The notes under the pieces were generated by a model. The model was not told the origin of the DNA. It made no database searches and saw only the letters and a list, made by a program, of their open reading frames with translations. A DNA stretch of 64,000 nucleotides from positions 9,453,122 to 9,517,121 of the forward strand of contig CM039180.1 in assembly GCA_008360975.2 (NCBI GenBank), read 5' to 3'. Made by a program: the position numbers and the translations under genes. This stretch comes from Lichenostomus cassidix. Lineage: Eukaryota > Chordata > Aves > Passeriformes > Meliphagidae. The stretch's first letter is position 1. Each line of letters starts with the position of its first letter. This document shows positions 38,148 through 52,146 of this stretch, piece after piece.

Positions 38148-41100
38148 TGATATTTCTATCCATTTATTTATTTACTGGGATGAAGTTCAGCATAAGAAAC
38201 AGTGCCTATAACTGGATTAAGGATCTAAGAGGGTTACAAAGAGGATGTAAGGGGACTTTGTGAGCAGAATGACTAAGATTGTTAATAAAAATAGACCAAC
38301 TGATCATGTTACATGCTTGGCAATATTGTGCTTGAAGTGGCAAATATATGGAACAAAAAGAATCACTGGCATTCTGTAGCATTAGGTAGGGGTGATTTGC
38401 AATGCTGATAATGACACAAATATATGTTTGTCCAAATAAAGAGAGAAAGAACTCTAGAAGCAGAGTGGATAATTTGTTATGCTGAGCTAATTTCTGAAGT
38501 GACACTCACTTTTGTTTGTACGCATTTTGGGTACAAGGTAGGTTTTCTCTCCCTTTTCTATGCAGGTCATTAGAACCTGGCCAGAGAGTCACAGGGATTA
38601 TGCAGAAACCTCAGGCTTTTTCAGAGAGCAGAGTTACAGATTGGAAGTATAAATCCTGACAAAAGCACAGTCAGTTATGATTTTCCCACAGAGAGAAGGA
38701 GCCCTTCACTGTTTTCAAAACAGACTTGTGACTAACAGCTAGCTGTATAAATAATGGAGATCTTGTATCTTACGTGATACATAAGAATTATCCTCCCAAG
38801 CTGCATGGCAGCTCCTTAAGCAAATGAGTGTTTGCTTTTCAAAGGTTTGGATGGCTTTTAAAAGGTTTTCTCTACTCTCATTTTATAGTACTTGTATTGC
38901 TAGAATTTGCATTCAAGCAATTTCACACCTTCAGACTGGGGAAACATCAAGTATTTTATTTGTTAATGTTAAAGTAATATAAGTCCTCATTGCTGAATTC
39001 TAGTCTCTGCTTTTAAAGGTAATGGTGAAGAAAATCCTCCTTTTGTGAGGCATTATTCCCATACTCTAAGTGCATCAGTATTTTGGGTTTTTAGCCCATA
39101 AAATAGAATTCTTCATGGGAAGAGTTCCATGGAAGAGGCCAAATTCAGTGCTGTCAAAGTAAAAGGTTCAGAAAACAGATGGGCAAGGATGGTGGTTTTA
39201 AGAAGCAAGGAAGAACTGCAATCCTCATATGAGTGCAAACCTATGCTGTGGCAATTACATAGTACCATTTTTTCTGTAATTTCTGGTTTAGGTTTTACGG
39301 GATCCCAGAACCTGTAGGTCAGATATATGCCTCCCATTTTCCTTTTCTTCAGGAAAAAAGAATTTTTAAAAACTCATGTTTCTAAATGTTCTTGTTTGTG
39401 TTGAAGATTGAAACTAGTTTAGCTGTTTGGAACATTACTCTTTAATGAAAAAACCCTATCCTAGGTCTCTTCTGACTTCTTGCTTTGTAGCTTTTTTGTA
39501 AAGCTATTGTTCATACAGAAAACTTTTTCCATTCCAGGCTAAAACTCAAATACCTCTCCTAAGAAAATGAAAGAGTTGGTACTTCGAGAACACAGGTCTT
39601 ACAAATTGAAATTATGATCTCTATTAAGAGGAAGTAGCAAACACCTGTGTGCACATAATGTGATTACATGAGCTTTTTAAAAACAATTTATAGATCCAGA
39701 GCCTTGAGTATTTAACTGTTGATTTATTTAGAACATTTAGCCCAATCCAATGACAGTGATGTACACAAGATTCATATAGGCCAGGAAATCTCAAATGCAG
39801 TAGAAACTTTGCTTTTCCCAGCAAAACTTTACAGGAAGAACTACTCTGTCTTTTTCAGGGAATACTTAACTAGAAATGCAGGAGTGAGCTGTAATTGGCA
39901 CCTGCATGTCTCTGTCCTGGGAAAATTGCTTAGTGTAGTGTAGGATGTTAAACTGAAGTGTCAATATCAGTGCAGCTGTAAACCCATCAGCTATAGACAC
40001 AAAAACAGAGCAACTGAAATACATGTGTGTAAACTTTCTGGGTGCTGCTTCCATCAGGGAAAGGAAATTGAGAACAACACAGGAAAGTACTCTGTGTCGT
40101 GAACAGCCGCTCACCTTAAACCATTGATAGCCTTTATAGTTATTTCCTTGTTTGCAAACTTCTCTGACCACAATAGCCTCATTTCTAGTTCAAGAATTAA
40201 TCCCTTCGTGGCTGAAGCACAGGAGTGGCAAATCCTCAAGCAGCATGATCCTCTTAAGGGAAAAGTACATATGCCAGAGTTGTGGCTCTGCAAAGTGCTT
40301 AGTGGGGCACTCACAGAGAGACTCCCACCTGTGGCTTGTCCAAACACATGTGGCTTTTTAACATGCCTTGTAACTGTAGGGATAGGATGGGGAGAATTAA
40401 AGGATCACTTGCTAGGAGAGTTGCCACCTTGCAGTGCTACAGCTTGAGTGTCCCAAGTTTGCCATTAGTCTTTGTAAGGAGAGGTTTGTAAGATATTGTG
40501 AATCAGTTGTGCTCAAACTATTCTTGGGTTTGACTAAGAAATTTAATCTAGATTTCTGAAATTGCTAACAACCTAATATAAAAATATAAGTAACTTCCAT
40601 GTTTTGACTATTTTTATGCTGATTTCATATTAAGAAGTTAGATTCTTAAAACTGATCACACAGCAGCACAAATGTTTCTTATGTATGTCCTTTGTGGAAG
40701 CTTTGTTTGTCCATACATCATGATGTTACAGCAGGCAACAGACAGCATTTCTCCCAGGCTTTCAGGCCATGTAAGGACTGCCTGGAACTGCAGCCCTGGC
40801 ACTCCAAAACTGTGTAGCTCTCCAAAGGACAGCTGAAAAAGGGTGGCAAGACAGCACAGCTTTGTGTTCACTGCACTTTATGTGTTAGCTTTTGGTGTTG
40901 CACATTCAACTTTTTAAAGAGGTGTCAGATTTTTCTACTCCTAGTTCTAGCAAGAGCCCCAAAGAGGATGTTTTCTGGAGCTGTTGATACAGTGTGGCTT
41001 AGGGTGACATGCCAAAACATAGCACTTCATAAACAGTCACCACGTTTTTAATGGTTTTCATCAGGAGACATTTGCTGCTTGTCAAAGTGTCAGTCTGACG

Positions 41101-43472
41101 ACTAGGACTGAAATGCACATTGAAATGCACACAACAGCAGCACGGGTAGGGCTTCCTCAGCTGTTTCCATCCCTGCTTTCTAGCATTGATAAAAGTATTA
41201 ATTTTAGTGGCCCCCAGCCCCTCCGTAATTCGTAAGTCTTTCAAGAGCAGAGTGTCAGTTCTGGATGCAGTGCAAGTGTTGTTGATGTTGCTGGAGAGCA
41301 ATCACAGGGCAGCTGTGAGAGTCTACTGCAGTGTCTGGAGTGCACATGGCCACCTCTGAAGGAGGGCTGGAGGCATTCCAAAATACTTGCTGGAAGGTGT
41401 CACAAGCTGTCTCTCTCTTTCTTCTCCCTTCTTTTTAATGTGCTTTGTCACCTCTTGTAGATGTGAGCTGACTCCAGCCAGCCAGACTGTGACTCTGTTT
41501 CTGCAGAGTTTCTGGCTGTTCCTCTCAACACTGCTCCCTTCTCCTGCACAAGGAACGTGAAGCAGTGCAGGGGTGAGAGGGGATGAACCTTGGCCCTGTC
41601 CTTGGTGCATTTGTTATGTAACTTAGCCAGTAAAGGAAGCTGGCAGATGCGATTCATTCCTGAACCAGCATGTGACACATGAAGTTGAATTTCACAGCAA
41701 CTGCTCTCACCCAGCTCTGACATTGAGCATCGTGACATAAAAAGTCATACACTTCTTTTGTGCTGTAAGGACTTATTTCTTCCATCTCTGCAAGGAAGGC
41801 ATAATGACAACTGCCTGAATCTGCAGAGAGCCAAGAAGCAAGTGCTTCCTCTGTATCCTTAGACTGGAACTTGGTTTCCTTGAGTCTCTCTCCTGAATTT
41901 CAAAGAGTGAAAACACAGGGATGCTGAATTAATTTCAGATTGTAATGCACAAAGATTTTAAAGAAGTAGGCACTATTTAAATATGTTTCATAGACTAGTG
42001 TCCCTATATATATGAATATTTATCTTCTTCAATTTCATTAGAACCAACATAAAAAACTTTAACAAAAAGTATATTTATATGATACAAGCTTTTCTTAGTA
42101 GTGAGAAAAATTAGTCACAGTGTGATTCAGGTGTTATCAAACATAGAGATTCCCATACAAACTGTCACTTTTTCTCTGAAACCTCTCCTTGTCTTTCAGC
42201 AATTGGGAAGATTAAGCGCCTTTTCTCCGCAGATAAATAAAAGAGAGAAAAAGTACTCTGTTCCATTTACACTGGAAGGCAGTTGATCATAAAACTAGTG
42301 TTCTGGTACCTACTTCTGGATTTATTCACTCTCAGCTTGTCATCTTCCTCAGGCAGACAGTGGTCATGGCAATTCTTCTTGGACTGTGCTATTGCTGCTA
42401 AATTCATGACAGTTCCTCATGGATCAGGACTGATAGGTGGCTGTGGAATCCAGTCAAGAGAATGAGGCCATTTTTTAACAAAACCTTGTAAATATAATGA
42501 GATTTGTGGCAAACTATTAAGGAAGCAACTCATCTGATCTGCTTTCAGTTTGAGCCTGGATCTAGTAATTAATTTACATATAAAAAGATTTCTTTTGGAA
42601 ATGAAATCTGATACAAAAAATACGCCAGGAGCTTTGTCAGACTAAAATCCTACCTCAGTCTGAACAGCTCAGTAGACTAATTGAAGATTTAACCATTCCA
42701 CAGAAGCATTCAGATATTTTATAATACAGAAATCAAGAAGGTTTTTTATATGAATGTGCTGCTATGGTAAAGACTATAAAAATAATATTTCTTGAATGAC
42801 TGAACCATAAATGCAACTCAGCTTTTTTGTTTGTTTAATATGCATTTTCTTTTTCTGAATTAAAAAACTTGCAGCAAGGGACACATTTATCACACAGATT
42901 TTAGTAACCAGTAAGACTTTAAAAACAGTAGAGATTATAGCTGCACATATCTGACACTTGTGTCTCAAAAGATTGGACAGAAAAATTTACTGTAAGTCTG
43001 AAAAAGAGAGAAAGTAAAGGAAGGAGATCATATATTATCACAGCAGTGGAGACATACAAAAGGATTCAGATTCAGTACTTACAAAATGTCAAATAATGGC
43101 AAAATGGGATAAAAAGAAAACCTTTGAAAAGTATAGGGCCTACAGCATCAAAACTTAAAAAAGACTTGGTCAAACAGCATCCTGAAAAACTAAACACAAA
43201 TTCCAACTCTTTTGATTTTAATGTATATCTTTGAGACCATGGGTTAACAGCAAAGATGACTACTCAATTTTCATCAGCCAACCATGTCCCCAACATCAGA
43301 ACCTTTGAACTCATTATCCCAGAGCAGTTGTCAAACTGTCACCTTTGCATATCCCTGAGGAAGCATAAAGGGAGTGTTAGTTAGTTAAACTTCCAGAGTC
43401 TGCAAATGTGCAGACCAGAGAGCAGATATTTTAGATTTCTCAAGGGACAACCTCCGAATCTGTGGAAGTGAT

Positions 43473-43894
43473 TGTTATGGTTTAACCCCAGCCACCAACT
43501 GAGCCTCACACTGCCACTTGCTGGGATGGGGGAGAGAATCTGAGCAGTAAAAGTGAGAAAACTCATGGGTTGAGATAAAGACAGTTTAACAAGGAGAGCA
43601 AAGGCTGTGCACACAAGCAAAGCAGAACAAGAAATTCATACCCCACTTGCCATGGGCAGGCAGATGTTCATCCATCCCCAGGAAAGCAGGGCTCCATCCC
43701 CTCCCAAATACCTGTGCATCCCCAGCCCCCTCTCAGGTGGGGTAAGGAGCAGAAAGAGCCTTGATGCTGTGCAAGCACTGCTCAGTAATAAATAAAATAT
43801 CCCTGAATTATCAATACTGTTTCCAGCATGAACCCAAAACACAGCCCCCTACTGTATGAAAAAAAATAACTCTAGTCCACCCAAAACCAGCACA
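43473..43894 (-). mobile_element. Solo LTR of an ERVL-type endogenous retrovirus, antisense
   Basis: About 422 bp bounded by TG...CA. On the + strand it begins TGTTATGGTTTAACCCCAGC and includes GGGATGGGGGAGAGAATC, GGTTGAGATAAAGACAGTTT, AACCCAAAACACAGCCCCCT and CACCCAAAACCAGCACA. These are landmark segments of a common avian ERVL-type LTR, read in reverse. No gag/pol/env lies next to it and there is no second LTR nearby, so it is a solo LTR left by recombination. The five bases on either side (GTGAT and ATTTA) do not match, so no target-site duplication is visible at these edges. It is shorter than full LTRs of this group as I remember them, and the segment carrying the TATA-type promoter seems to be missing. 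It lies antisense within CACNA2D1 intron 1. The family name is from memory, not from a library search. Confidence 0.85.
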
Positions 43895-46800
43895 ATTTAA
43901 GTGTCAGAAGAAATATTTGCTATTTTAAGTGAAGGGGAAAAACATAAATAAGAAAAAAAAAATACAATAAAGGCTGACCTAGGGAGATACAAAGTAATTG
44001 CTCTGTTCTGAAAAAATGTGTAAACGTTGTCTGGAATTATTACAGAATGTTTCAATTGGCATTATGGAAGTAGTCAGAAATACTGTTAAACAAATATTTT
44101 GAATTAAATTTATTCATTTTTGCCAAAAGAAAATGGAAGAAGCAATTGATATGAAGATTCATAATAAAAGTCTAAAATCATCTATTTAAGCAGCATTTAG
44201 GTACTGTGAGCATTCAGACAGTACCACATGAACAAAGCTGACCTTGCTGCACAGTGTTCTGGAAAGTCTAGAAGATCTGTGCAGTATTCTCATTGTTAAT
44301 TCATTAAAAATAATCTCTTTGAGAGAAGAAGATAGAAGAATATATAAAAATTTTTGAGAGAAAAAGACAGCTAATATGAGATGGGTAAGCACCACATTAC
44401 AGGAAACAAACATTCTTTCAGAAAGGAAGAAAACATCTCAGAAATGAAAGAAGTATATATACATTTATACATCTATACATTTCCTTAAAGCGCCTCTGGG
44501 CTTCTATGTTTGAGGTTAAGCTTTTGTAAAAGTAACCATTCAGCCAGTTTAGAAAATCAATCTATTTTGCCATGTCTTGCATACCTGTGCAGAATTAATT
44601 ACTCTTTTAGAAAAGCCTTAATGACAGAACATGCAAATATAAGTCATTAAATGTAGATTTGTAACATCTTTGTAGTGCATTTGATTTCTCTGCATTGTGT
44701 TAGGAAGGATGTGAATATAAAAGAACTGGAGAAAATACAAGCTCTTTTTAAAAATCTAAAAGTTGGAGTGTAAGTCTTTGGAAAGGGTTAAAAAAACTAA
44801 GTGTACATATTTCATAAGAGGGAGATTGTACTCATATAGTCATAGTTTATATATAAACACCTTCATAATGATATAAACAGGGAAAGGGGTTTACAGCTTC
44901 CCAGAAGAAAGTGGTAGAAATGTATCTTTAAACTAAGGAGCAGGGAAGGAGGAGAAGCACATTTACAAAAAGGTTTTAGATCATAAGAGAGAATAGAGTG
45001 TGGAATAGACAACCACTGGCGAGAGTAATTTTTAAAGATCTATATATTATGCAAAATAAATTCCAACAACCCTCATCATCTTTATTATTGCAATATTTTA
45101 TTTTATTTATCCCCCATCTGCAAGATCAAAACAGTTCCTTGCCATCCATGGGTACTGTGAAAAAGGGACACTCTGGTGCCACAAAGATGACATTACTGCA
45201 GGCAGGGAACAGCAAATTATGGCTCATGGCCCATGAGTGTGACTTTGCCACAAAACATCAGTAATGATAACAAAAGTAACATAATTAGGTGACTATTTTC
45301 TCCTTGGGCCATGCCTTCCCTGTGAGTTCAATGGGGTAAGAGCCAAGTGTAGGTGGAGATTTCTATTGCATATATTTCATAACAGAGTCTGTTCTATCAT
45401 CAGAATGACCCCATAATACTTTTCTTGGAGGATGGGACAAAATTCTCTCTGATGTATTTATGGTGTGACGGTGAGGTTCATAATCATATGACCTGAATTT
45501 TCTCCTTTCCTGGAAAAATCATAAAGAACTTAAAATACTTGTACCAGCAGGCTGTTAAGACTTGCAGCAGGTAGTATGGTGACTTAGAGCACAGATTAGT
45601 GTGGCTGCCTATTTTCACTTTCTGGTTCATGTGACACCTTGCCTGGGAATTTCTGTAGTCAGCACATGACCCCTCCTCCAGCCCTGGGGCTGTGTTTCAT
45701 TGGAGGATTTCCTGACCAGCTGAAGGACATAATTTAGTAAGGGCTCAGACTCAAAGGATGAAGAGAGCAGTGATTACCCACATGGAGGATGCATTTTCTT
45801 TCCATTCAAACTCTTTAAATAAGATCAGTTTTTCAAGCCAGTCTTGTGTTGAAGAGGCTGAAAGAGCAGAGGCCAGTAATCTGTCCTGATTGTTCTTCTG
45901 GCTGTCGGAGCCTGAGCACCACAATGCCCCTATTTATCCTTTTTTTTTTAAATTTCTGTCTCTATTTTATCAGCAGGTTTATCTATCACTGGGACTTGCA
46001 GAAGCTTCTTATATATGACCTTTTCAGAATGATGATACAAGTTTGCAGTGTCCTGGGAATCAGAAAGATCTAACTTGTAGATGTGTCTTGGCTTTGACCA
46101 CAGGGCTTTATACAAGACAACCATCAAACGTGTGAGACACAAAGCTTTACATGTTAGACTCTCTAAGAAACAAAAGTTAATTCTGGGGATTAGAATTCAC
46201 AGTAAAAAACAAACGTTTTCCTGACAGAAAAATGAGTAAATTCCATGTCATGTTGTGCAATTGTAGACAGAAATAAGCACAAGCAATGTGTCTTTTATTT
46301 TCTGACAAATAATGAAATGTGTATCTTTTGTATCAACTGGCGCAGGAGTTAAACTGTTGTGTAATAGTAAGTTGAAAAGAATGACTTCTTTGTCTGAAGA
46401 ATTTAGGTAAGAATTTCTTTATATTCAACCACCCCTCCCAATTCAATTTTTAGGTTTCATTCTTCAGTGAAAAAAAACTCCAGCTAACAAAAATAGTCAG
46501 TCCAAGCTGACACTTGAAGGTGAATAGATACATGTTTGAAAATAATAAATAGGGTAAGATTTTTTTTATTAAACTTCTCAAAAATATTAAACCACTCTTT
46601 AGATTGATACCTTTTTTTCTTTACATTGCATATAGGATAACGTAACTGAGACTGAAAAAAAACCAGTGAGGCTGGAAAAGAATTAACAGAAACTTTGACA
46701 ATAAATTCTAAGATTTAAAAATATTTCAGTTTGTTTTTTTTAACATTGTTTATAGCTAAAGCATTCTATTTTTCATAATTCTTCATGATCTTTAATAGAT

Positions 46801-48146
46801 AAATATTATTTGTAAATTAAGGACTTGGAATAAATTTTTAAACCTAAATAACTGTCAGAAATGTCTCTGTGCAAAGACTTTCATGAAATTAGTGTCCAGA
46901 TATTGCATGTTTTTTACAGTATGCTAATGAATTTGTGTGACATTTTCCCAAGCAAACTTGCTTTATCACTTCGAGAAAAATTCCTGTTTGAAGGCAGAAA
47001 TGTAAAGAGCGATTGCCTATATACAGTAGAGTGCATGTTACTCTTCTGAATGTGATGGGAATGGAAGATTTGGCTATTTCATATGCCAGGAAGGTGATTC
47101 TCCGTGGGAACCACAGCCCCGTTAGTCCCTGGGCTAAATCCCTGCTGGTTCCACCCAGCAGCAGAGGAAACTGGGAGCTCTGCATTAACCCCATCAGTCC
47201 CATACCAGAATGGATGCACTAGACCTGGAGGGCATTGCATGATTCCTTCAATAAATAGGCTAAGGAGTGAACAGCACTGTGATCTGAATGTCCCTTTGCC
47301 TCTAGAAATGGTTTCTCAGGCCACAGGTTATGGGATATTGACAGGGTAATATTAGAGAGTTGCAGTATCGTTTCTTCCCTGATAAAGAAGCAGCTGGTTT
47401 CTGAGGTGATTGAACTGCAGGTTCTTTGGATCGATGCCAGAAAGACAAAATTAAATGGGTAGAGGTGATGTTCACACTTATTCTCCTGTGACAGGTAAAA
47501 CATTGGCACAGGTTCTAGAAAGACAGAAAAGAATCACATTGCTCTTGAAGTTTTATTCCACACTCAGTAGTATTTCAGTCTTGGGGCTCTGGCTTGCCAA
47601 GACAGCTGACCACATGGTGTGAGGGTGTGTATGTGTCAGGCAATTTGCTTGAAGGTCATCTTTTTTAAATATGGTATTTAATAAAAGTTTTACACCTCTG
47701 CTGTAGCATCAAGATTCTCTAAATCTCTCTGCAGCTGCCTGAAGCCTAGCTATCAACAGGTACTGTGCAAGCAACATATGGTGAGGTTCCAGTGGAGTAA
47801 TTTGTTAGCAGAGTGGTTATTTTGCTTGAGGTGCAGATTTCTGGCAGGATATTTTCTTTTTTCTTTTTTTTCTCACTTTGAACTCTATTGTACTCACCAA
47901 GAAAAAATCTTACAGAGTTTCTATTAATAGTAAGAGTGGATAAAATATCCTCTGTAAGCCAGGCATCACTTTTCAAAGTTGATAATACTTGTAATAATTA
48001 AAAAAGCTGTGAGCCTGCAGACCAAACTCTGATCTGAGCTAACTCTTTGCAAGCATTAAGTTTTGTGTGGTTTTAATTTTTTTTCCCTAACTGCTAAACA
48101 TCTGCATTGTTACTGATATCTGTTTGATTCTTTTTTGTCTTGCTAG

Positions 48147-48212
48147 ATGTCCAAAATCCTCTGCTGAGAGGGTGAAACGATGTGAGACAATTGTATTGCC
48201 AGAGCCATTCAG
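48147..48212 (+). other. Possible cryptic cassette exon (66 nt)
   Basis: Preceded by a pyrimidine-rich acceptor ending TTGTCTTGCTAG and followed by the weak donor GTATTC (no G at +5). The interval is 66 nt. Read in phase 2, which is what exon 1 would impose, it is open and would insert 22 residues including CPKSSAERVKRCETIVLPEPF, leaving phase 2 for the next exon. No known alpha-2/delta-1 isoform carries such a segment as far as I know. Acceptor-like sites followed by short open frames are expected by chance in 45 kb, so this is only a candidate. Confidence 0.12.
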
Positions 48213-51200
48213 GTATTCCCCTGTAAGGATATTTTTCTGTCAGCAGGGATTGTGTGTCACGTGCTTGACACATGGCAGCTCTGTTTTGCACCTGAGGTGT
48301 GAAAAGCTGACAGAAACATGAGAGTTCTGCATATGACCGAGGTGTTCCTTAGGCTGTGACTGTGTGTGTGGGCAAACACAAGCTCACTTTGTTGGAACAG
48401 AAATCTTTCCCTGGCAGCCAGAGCCTGCATAGCTCAGGCAGCAGCAGCGCTGGGCTGGCTCACTGGCCATGTGGGGAGCAGGCAGTGATGGCCTGGCCAT
48501 CAGGCAGGGCTCACACAGGTTTTAGGGTGGAAATGGCTCTTCTCCAGCCAGCTGGAAGCAGAATTTCCCAAGAAGATTCACACTTTTACTGATGACTTGT
48601 TGCTACAGAGACGATCTTTGTACTCCCTGGTTTTGTTGTCAGATAGTGTGGTTTATGGCTTCCCACATGTTATTGCAGAAGAAATAATTATTTACAATAA
48701 AATTCAGGATGTGCTGTTGTAGCATGTTGTAGAACCCCAGAACAATATCTGTCCAAGTCAGCAAGCTGCTTTTTGCTACCAGTGTGTGCCATGTTCCTCT
48801 GAGCCTCCTTCTCCTGGCTTGTCTCATTTATTTCTGTGGCTTATCTTCAAACTCTGTGTAATACTTGGGTCCTCATTCATATAAGTATGAACCTTCCTGT
48901 ACCATACCTTATCTGCTTCATTATCTTAATTAGATAATCTTGTAAGATGTCAGTCTTTTTATCAGTATTTTGCTGATGTGGAGATTAAGTTCCTCATCCT
49001 TTTAAGTTCTCCACATGAAAATCTGCTATGGGTTCTCCTCAGTACTGGATTTGGAAGATAATGATAATGCTTAAAATCCCTGCATTGATTTAAAGGACCC
49101 TCCTGGCCATGAATATCCTTGTTCTTTTCAGGAGGCAAATTAAAAGAATCAAAATATATTAAGATTTTAGGTTCTTCCCTACCTGGCAAAGTTTTATTAG
49201 CTGTAATACAAATGCAACCTATTCTGGATTTTTGGAGCACTTCACTGATTTCTTATATAGATATAAATGTTATAATAGTGTGTTAGAGATTGTCGTAACA
49301 ATATTTTTATAGCACAGGTAATTTTATGTGTGCTTCAACACCTTTGTAAAGCTAGTTCATTTAAAACATGTTAGAGCTCTTCCCTTTTCTTCATTAAGCT
49401 GGTATTTCACAGCTCAGACTGTGCCCCTAGATGACTCTTTTGCTAATCAGAATAACCTGTATGAGAAAATGCAGGCTGAAACAGTAGCAAAAATCTATTC
49501 TCCAGTCTGCATTGCAGGTCTCTAATTCTTGCAATTTAGCTCTTCTTTGCACTGGATTTGTAATGCCTTGAGTGGAACTTGTGTATGGGATGAGTAGGAA
49601 ATACACAGTGGGATGGATATGTGCACTGCAGTGTAGAAATTTGGCCATTTTTATTAGCTAGTTCAGGGAACCTGATGCTGCTACTGCCTCTTCTTTGGTC
49701 TGTTAATTGTATATTTGATCTGTAGTTCTGTAATCAGTTCCATGTGGGAAGGTGCAATTTATTTTTCATGTTAGCTTTTGTGGTGTTCATGCAGATACAT
49801 GAGACTTCTTATACAGAGCAGTTCACAGGAGTAATGACTAAGTTAAGGACAGGGAAATATTAAAATGGATTTTTAATATTCTAATACAAAAATATTAGAT
49901 CCTTATTCTCTTGATAGAGTGATTCATCCCAAAGAATGGTGATCAGCTCAGTAAAAGATCCAGATTAGTCCAGGTACAGCAGGAGTTTCCAGGGGGAATC
50001 TTCAGGACTAGCCAAAATTCTCACTCGGAGTGCCCCTGCACCCGTGGTGACCTTGCTGAGGAGGTGGCTGAGTTTCAGTTTTCTGCTTTAGCTAAAGTCA
50101 TTTGTCTCTGGTCAGTCCATGGTCTCTCCTCTGCTGGCCCATGCAGGGAATTAGTGGCTCAGATACCCTGGCTGTACACACAGGCACAGCCCTGATGCCC
50201 AGAGACAGCACAGCTGTAACTCTGGGAACTGCTCTGAAACTCACCTTGTATCCCACTTGTGCTGTAAACTCCATCTCTCTTGCAGTAGTAGGGCTGCACC
50301 TGGAGTACAGAACACATTTCAGACCTCTCAGTTCAAGGACAAGGTTGTGAAAGGAAAGGAATCTAAGGATAATATGTTTTTCATACATACAGGGCAATAA
50401 AAAGAACACATTAGGTGTCTACAGAAATAGCTACATAAATGAAGTTTCCTGTTAGACTGATAATAAGAAGTAAGAATACAAGTTGCAAAAATTATTTCCA
50501 TAGCTCTTCATTTATTGCCAAAATAGGCAATGCAACCTCATCCCCTCCTACTGTGCAGGTACCTCTGAGCTACACAGCAATTCTAGTACTGGAGGCAAAC
50601 CTTCCGAACTTTCATGTTCTTATCAGTAGTCGAATGCATTTTGATTTATTTATGATGATTTGATGGAATGATTGCAGTGAAGGTCACCATTATGACAATG
50701 AAGAAAAAAGGCATAAAGTGAGTATAAAAATAAAATTTTTTTGTTCACAACCATTTTGCAGTGGTTCTAGGTTTAAAAAATAAGTTACTTCCAAGTGAAG
50801 GAATAATAGCAGGAAAGGACGAAAGGAAGTTCTCTTGGCTGTGAGAAAGGGAAATACAAATATTATTGCAAGAGCTTGCTGATTTTAGGTGTTGATTCTG
50901 GTATGTTTAACATTTTAGTTCAGATCAGGAATGTCCACACTGGATTTACATTGCAGAGTTACCTTGGTGCACACAAATTTTATTCCGGGTTAAAATTAAC
51001 TGGAAGTTGTACTTGAAGAGCATGAATAACATTCTTGAACTGCTCACAGGCATTCAATCTACAGGACCAAACTATAATGAAGTCTAAAGAAAAATGATCC
51101 AAGTGCATGTGATCTGGGCATTTGGTCCTCAGCAAAAATGCTTTCCTTACCAGATTTGCTCCTGATGGGGCACATTATTTTTGAATATGTACATAGCTTC

Positions 51201-52121
51201 TATTTCAGTGATGTAACTCAGGACATTTTCTAAATCTGCTGTTTTTCCTTTGGAAAATCCTGCCATTACTGTCATCAGTGAACATTAAAAAAGTGATGAA
51301 AAAGCCCAGCAAGGTTTCATAGCCTTTCCTCCCTCCGTCCTTCTACTTTGTGTTTCTTTGGAATTGTTATAATTTGAAGAAGTTCATCATTCTTGCTGTT
51401 TGTAGATGAGGAGGCCCACAATAAAGAGGGAAAAAAACCAAGTCCCCTGATGCCTTTTCTCTCATCACTTCATTATTTCATTCCCCTGTTCATTCCTTAA
51501 GTATCAATTTTTCATTGTGGTGCTGAAACTGGAGCTCATCAAATTCCCCAAAACAATTTTAAGCAGAAGCTGCAACTACTGTTGTTTAGTTGGTTCCAGC
51601 ATGTCAAGCTCCATATTATGGATGCCTTTACTGTAAGCAGTAAAGTGGTCACTCTGTTGGAAGGAATTCTGCTTGTTTAGTGCTAACACCCAAAAACTAT
51701 GTTGAGCGTTTTGGGTGTGTGCTGTGATTTTCCTCGAGCTGCTTCCTTATTTAGTGATGCAATTTTAATATGTGTCATTAGTTAGAGTGGCTTTTTACTT
51801 AAAGCAATTTTATACTGTCATGGAAATAATCATGATTGTGAGGACAGTAGGTAACCAATAAAAGTGGACAGTCAGTGAAAGTATTTTATAGCTTTCCATC
51901 TTTGGGAAACTTGAGCTATGTGAAAAATGTACAGACAACAGAGAAATTACATATTTGCTTTCAACAACAAGACCTGACCAGCCAGATTCTACTACTAGGT
52001 TTGCTTTTGTTTTGTTTTGTAATCTTCCTCCTTTTACTTTGTTTAAAACATTCTTAGGGAGAATGTAAATGGTCGAGTTTTGCCTTGAGCACATGTGTAA
52101 GTTTGCTTTATTTTTTCAAAA

Positions 52122-52146
52122 TTATTTTTTATTAAATAAAAAATAA
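52122..52146. repeat. Perfect AT-only inverted repeat
   Basis: TTATTTTTTATT and its exact complement AATAAAAAATAA are separated by a single A. This 25-nt near-palindrome could form a cruciform or hairpin. It is embedded in AT-rich sequence, where such structures arise more easily. Confidence 0.85.

Larger units (their letters stand above)
32392..43472. other. Intron 1 segment, no exon recognised
   Basis: About 11 kb of AT-rich intronic sequence with no recognised exon, RNA gene or interspersed repeat. It holds a 17-bp tandem duplication at 33451-33484 and a TATC microsatellite at 38068-38144. Short frames around 40110-40450 and 41320-41740 are open on both strands but have no recognisable domains. 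Confidence 0.5.
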
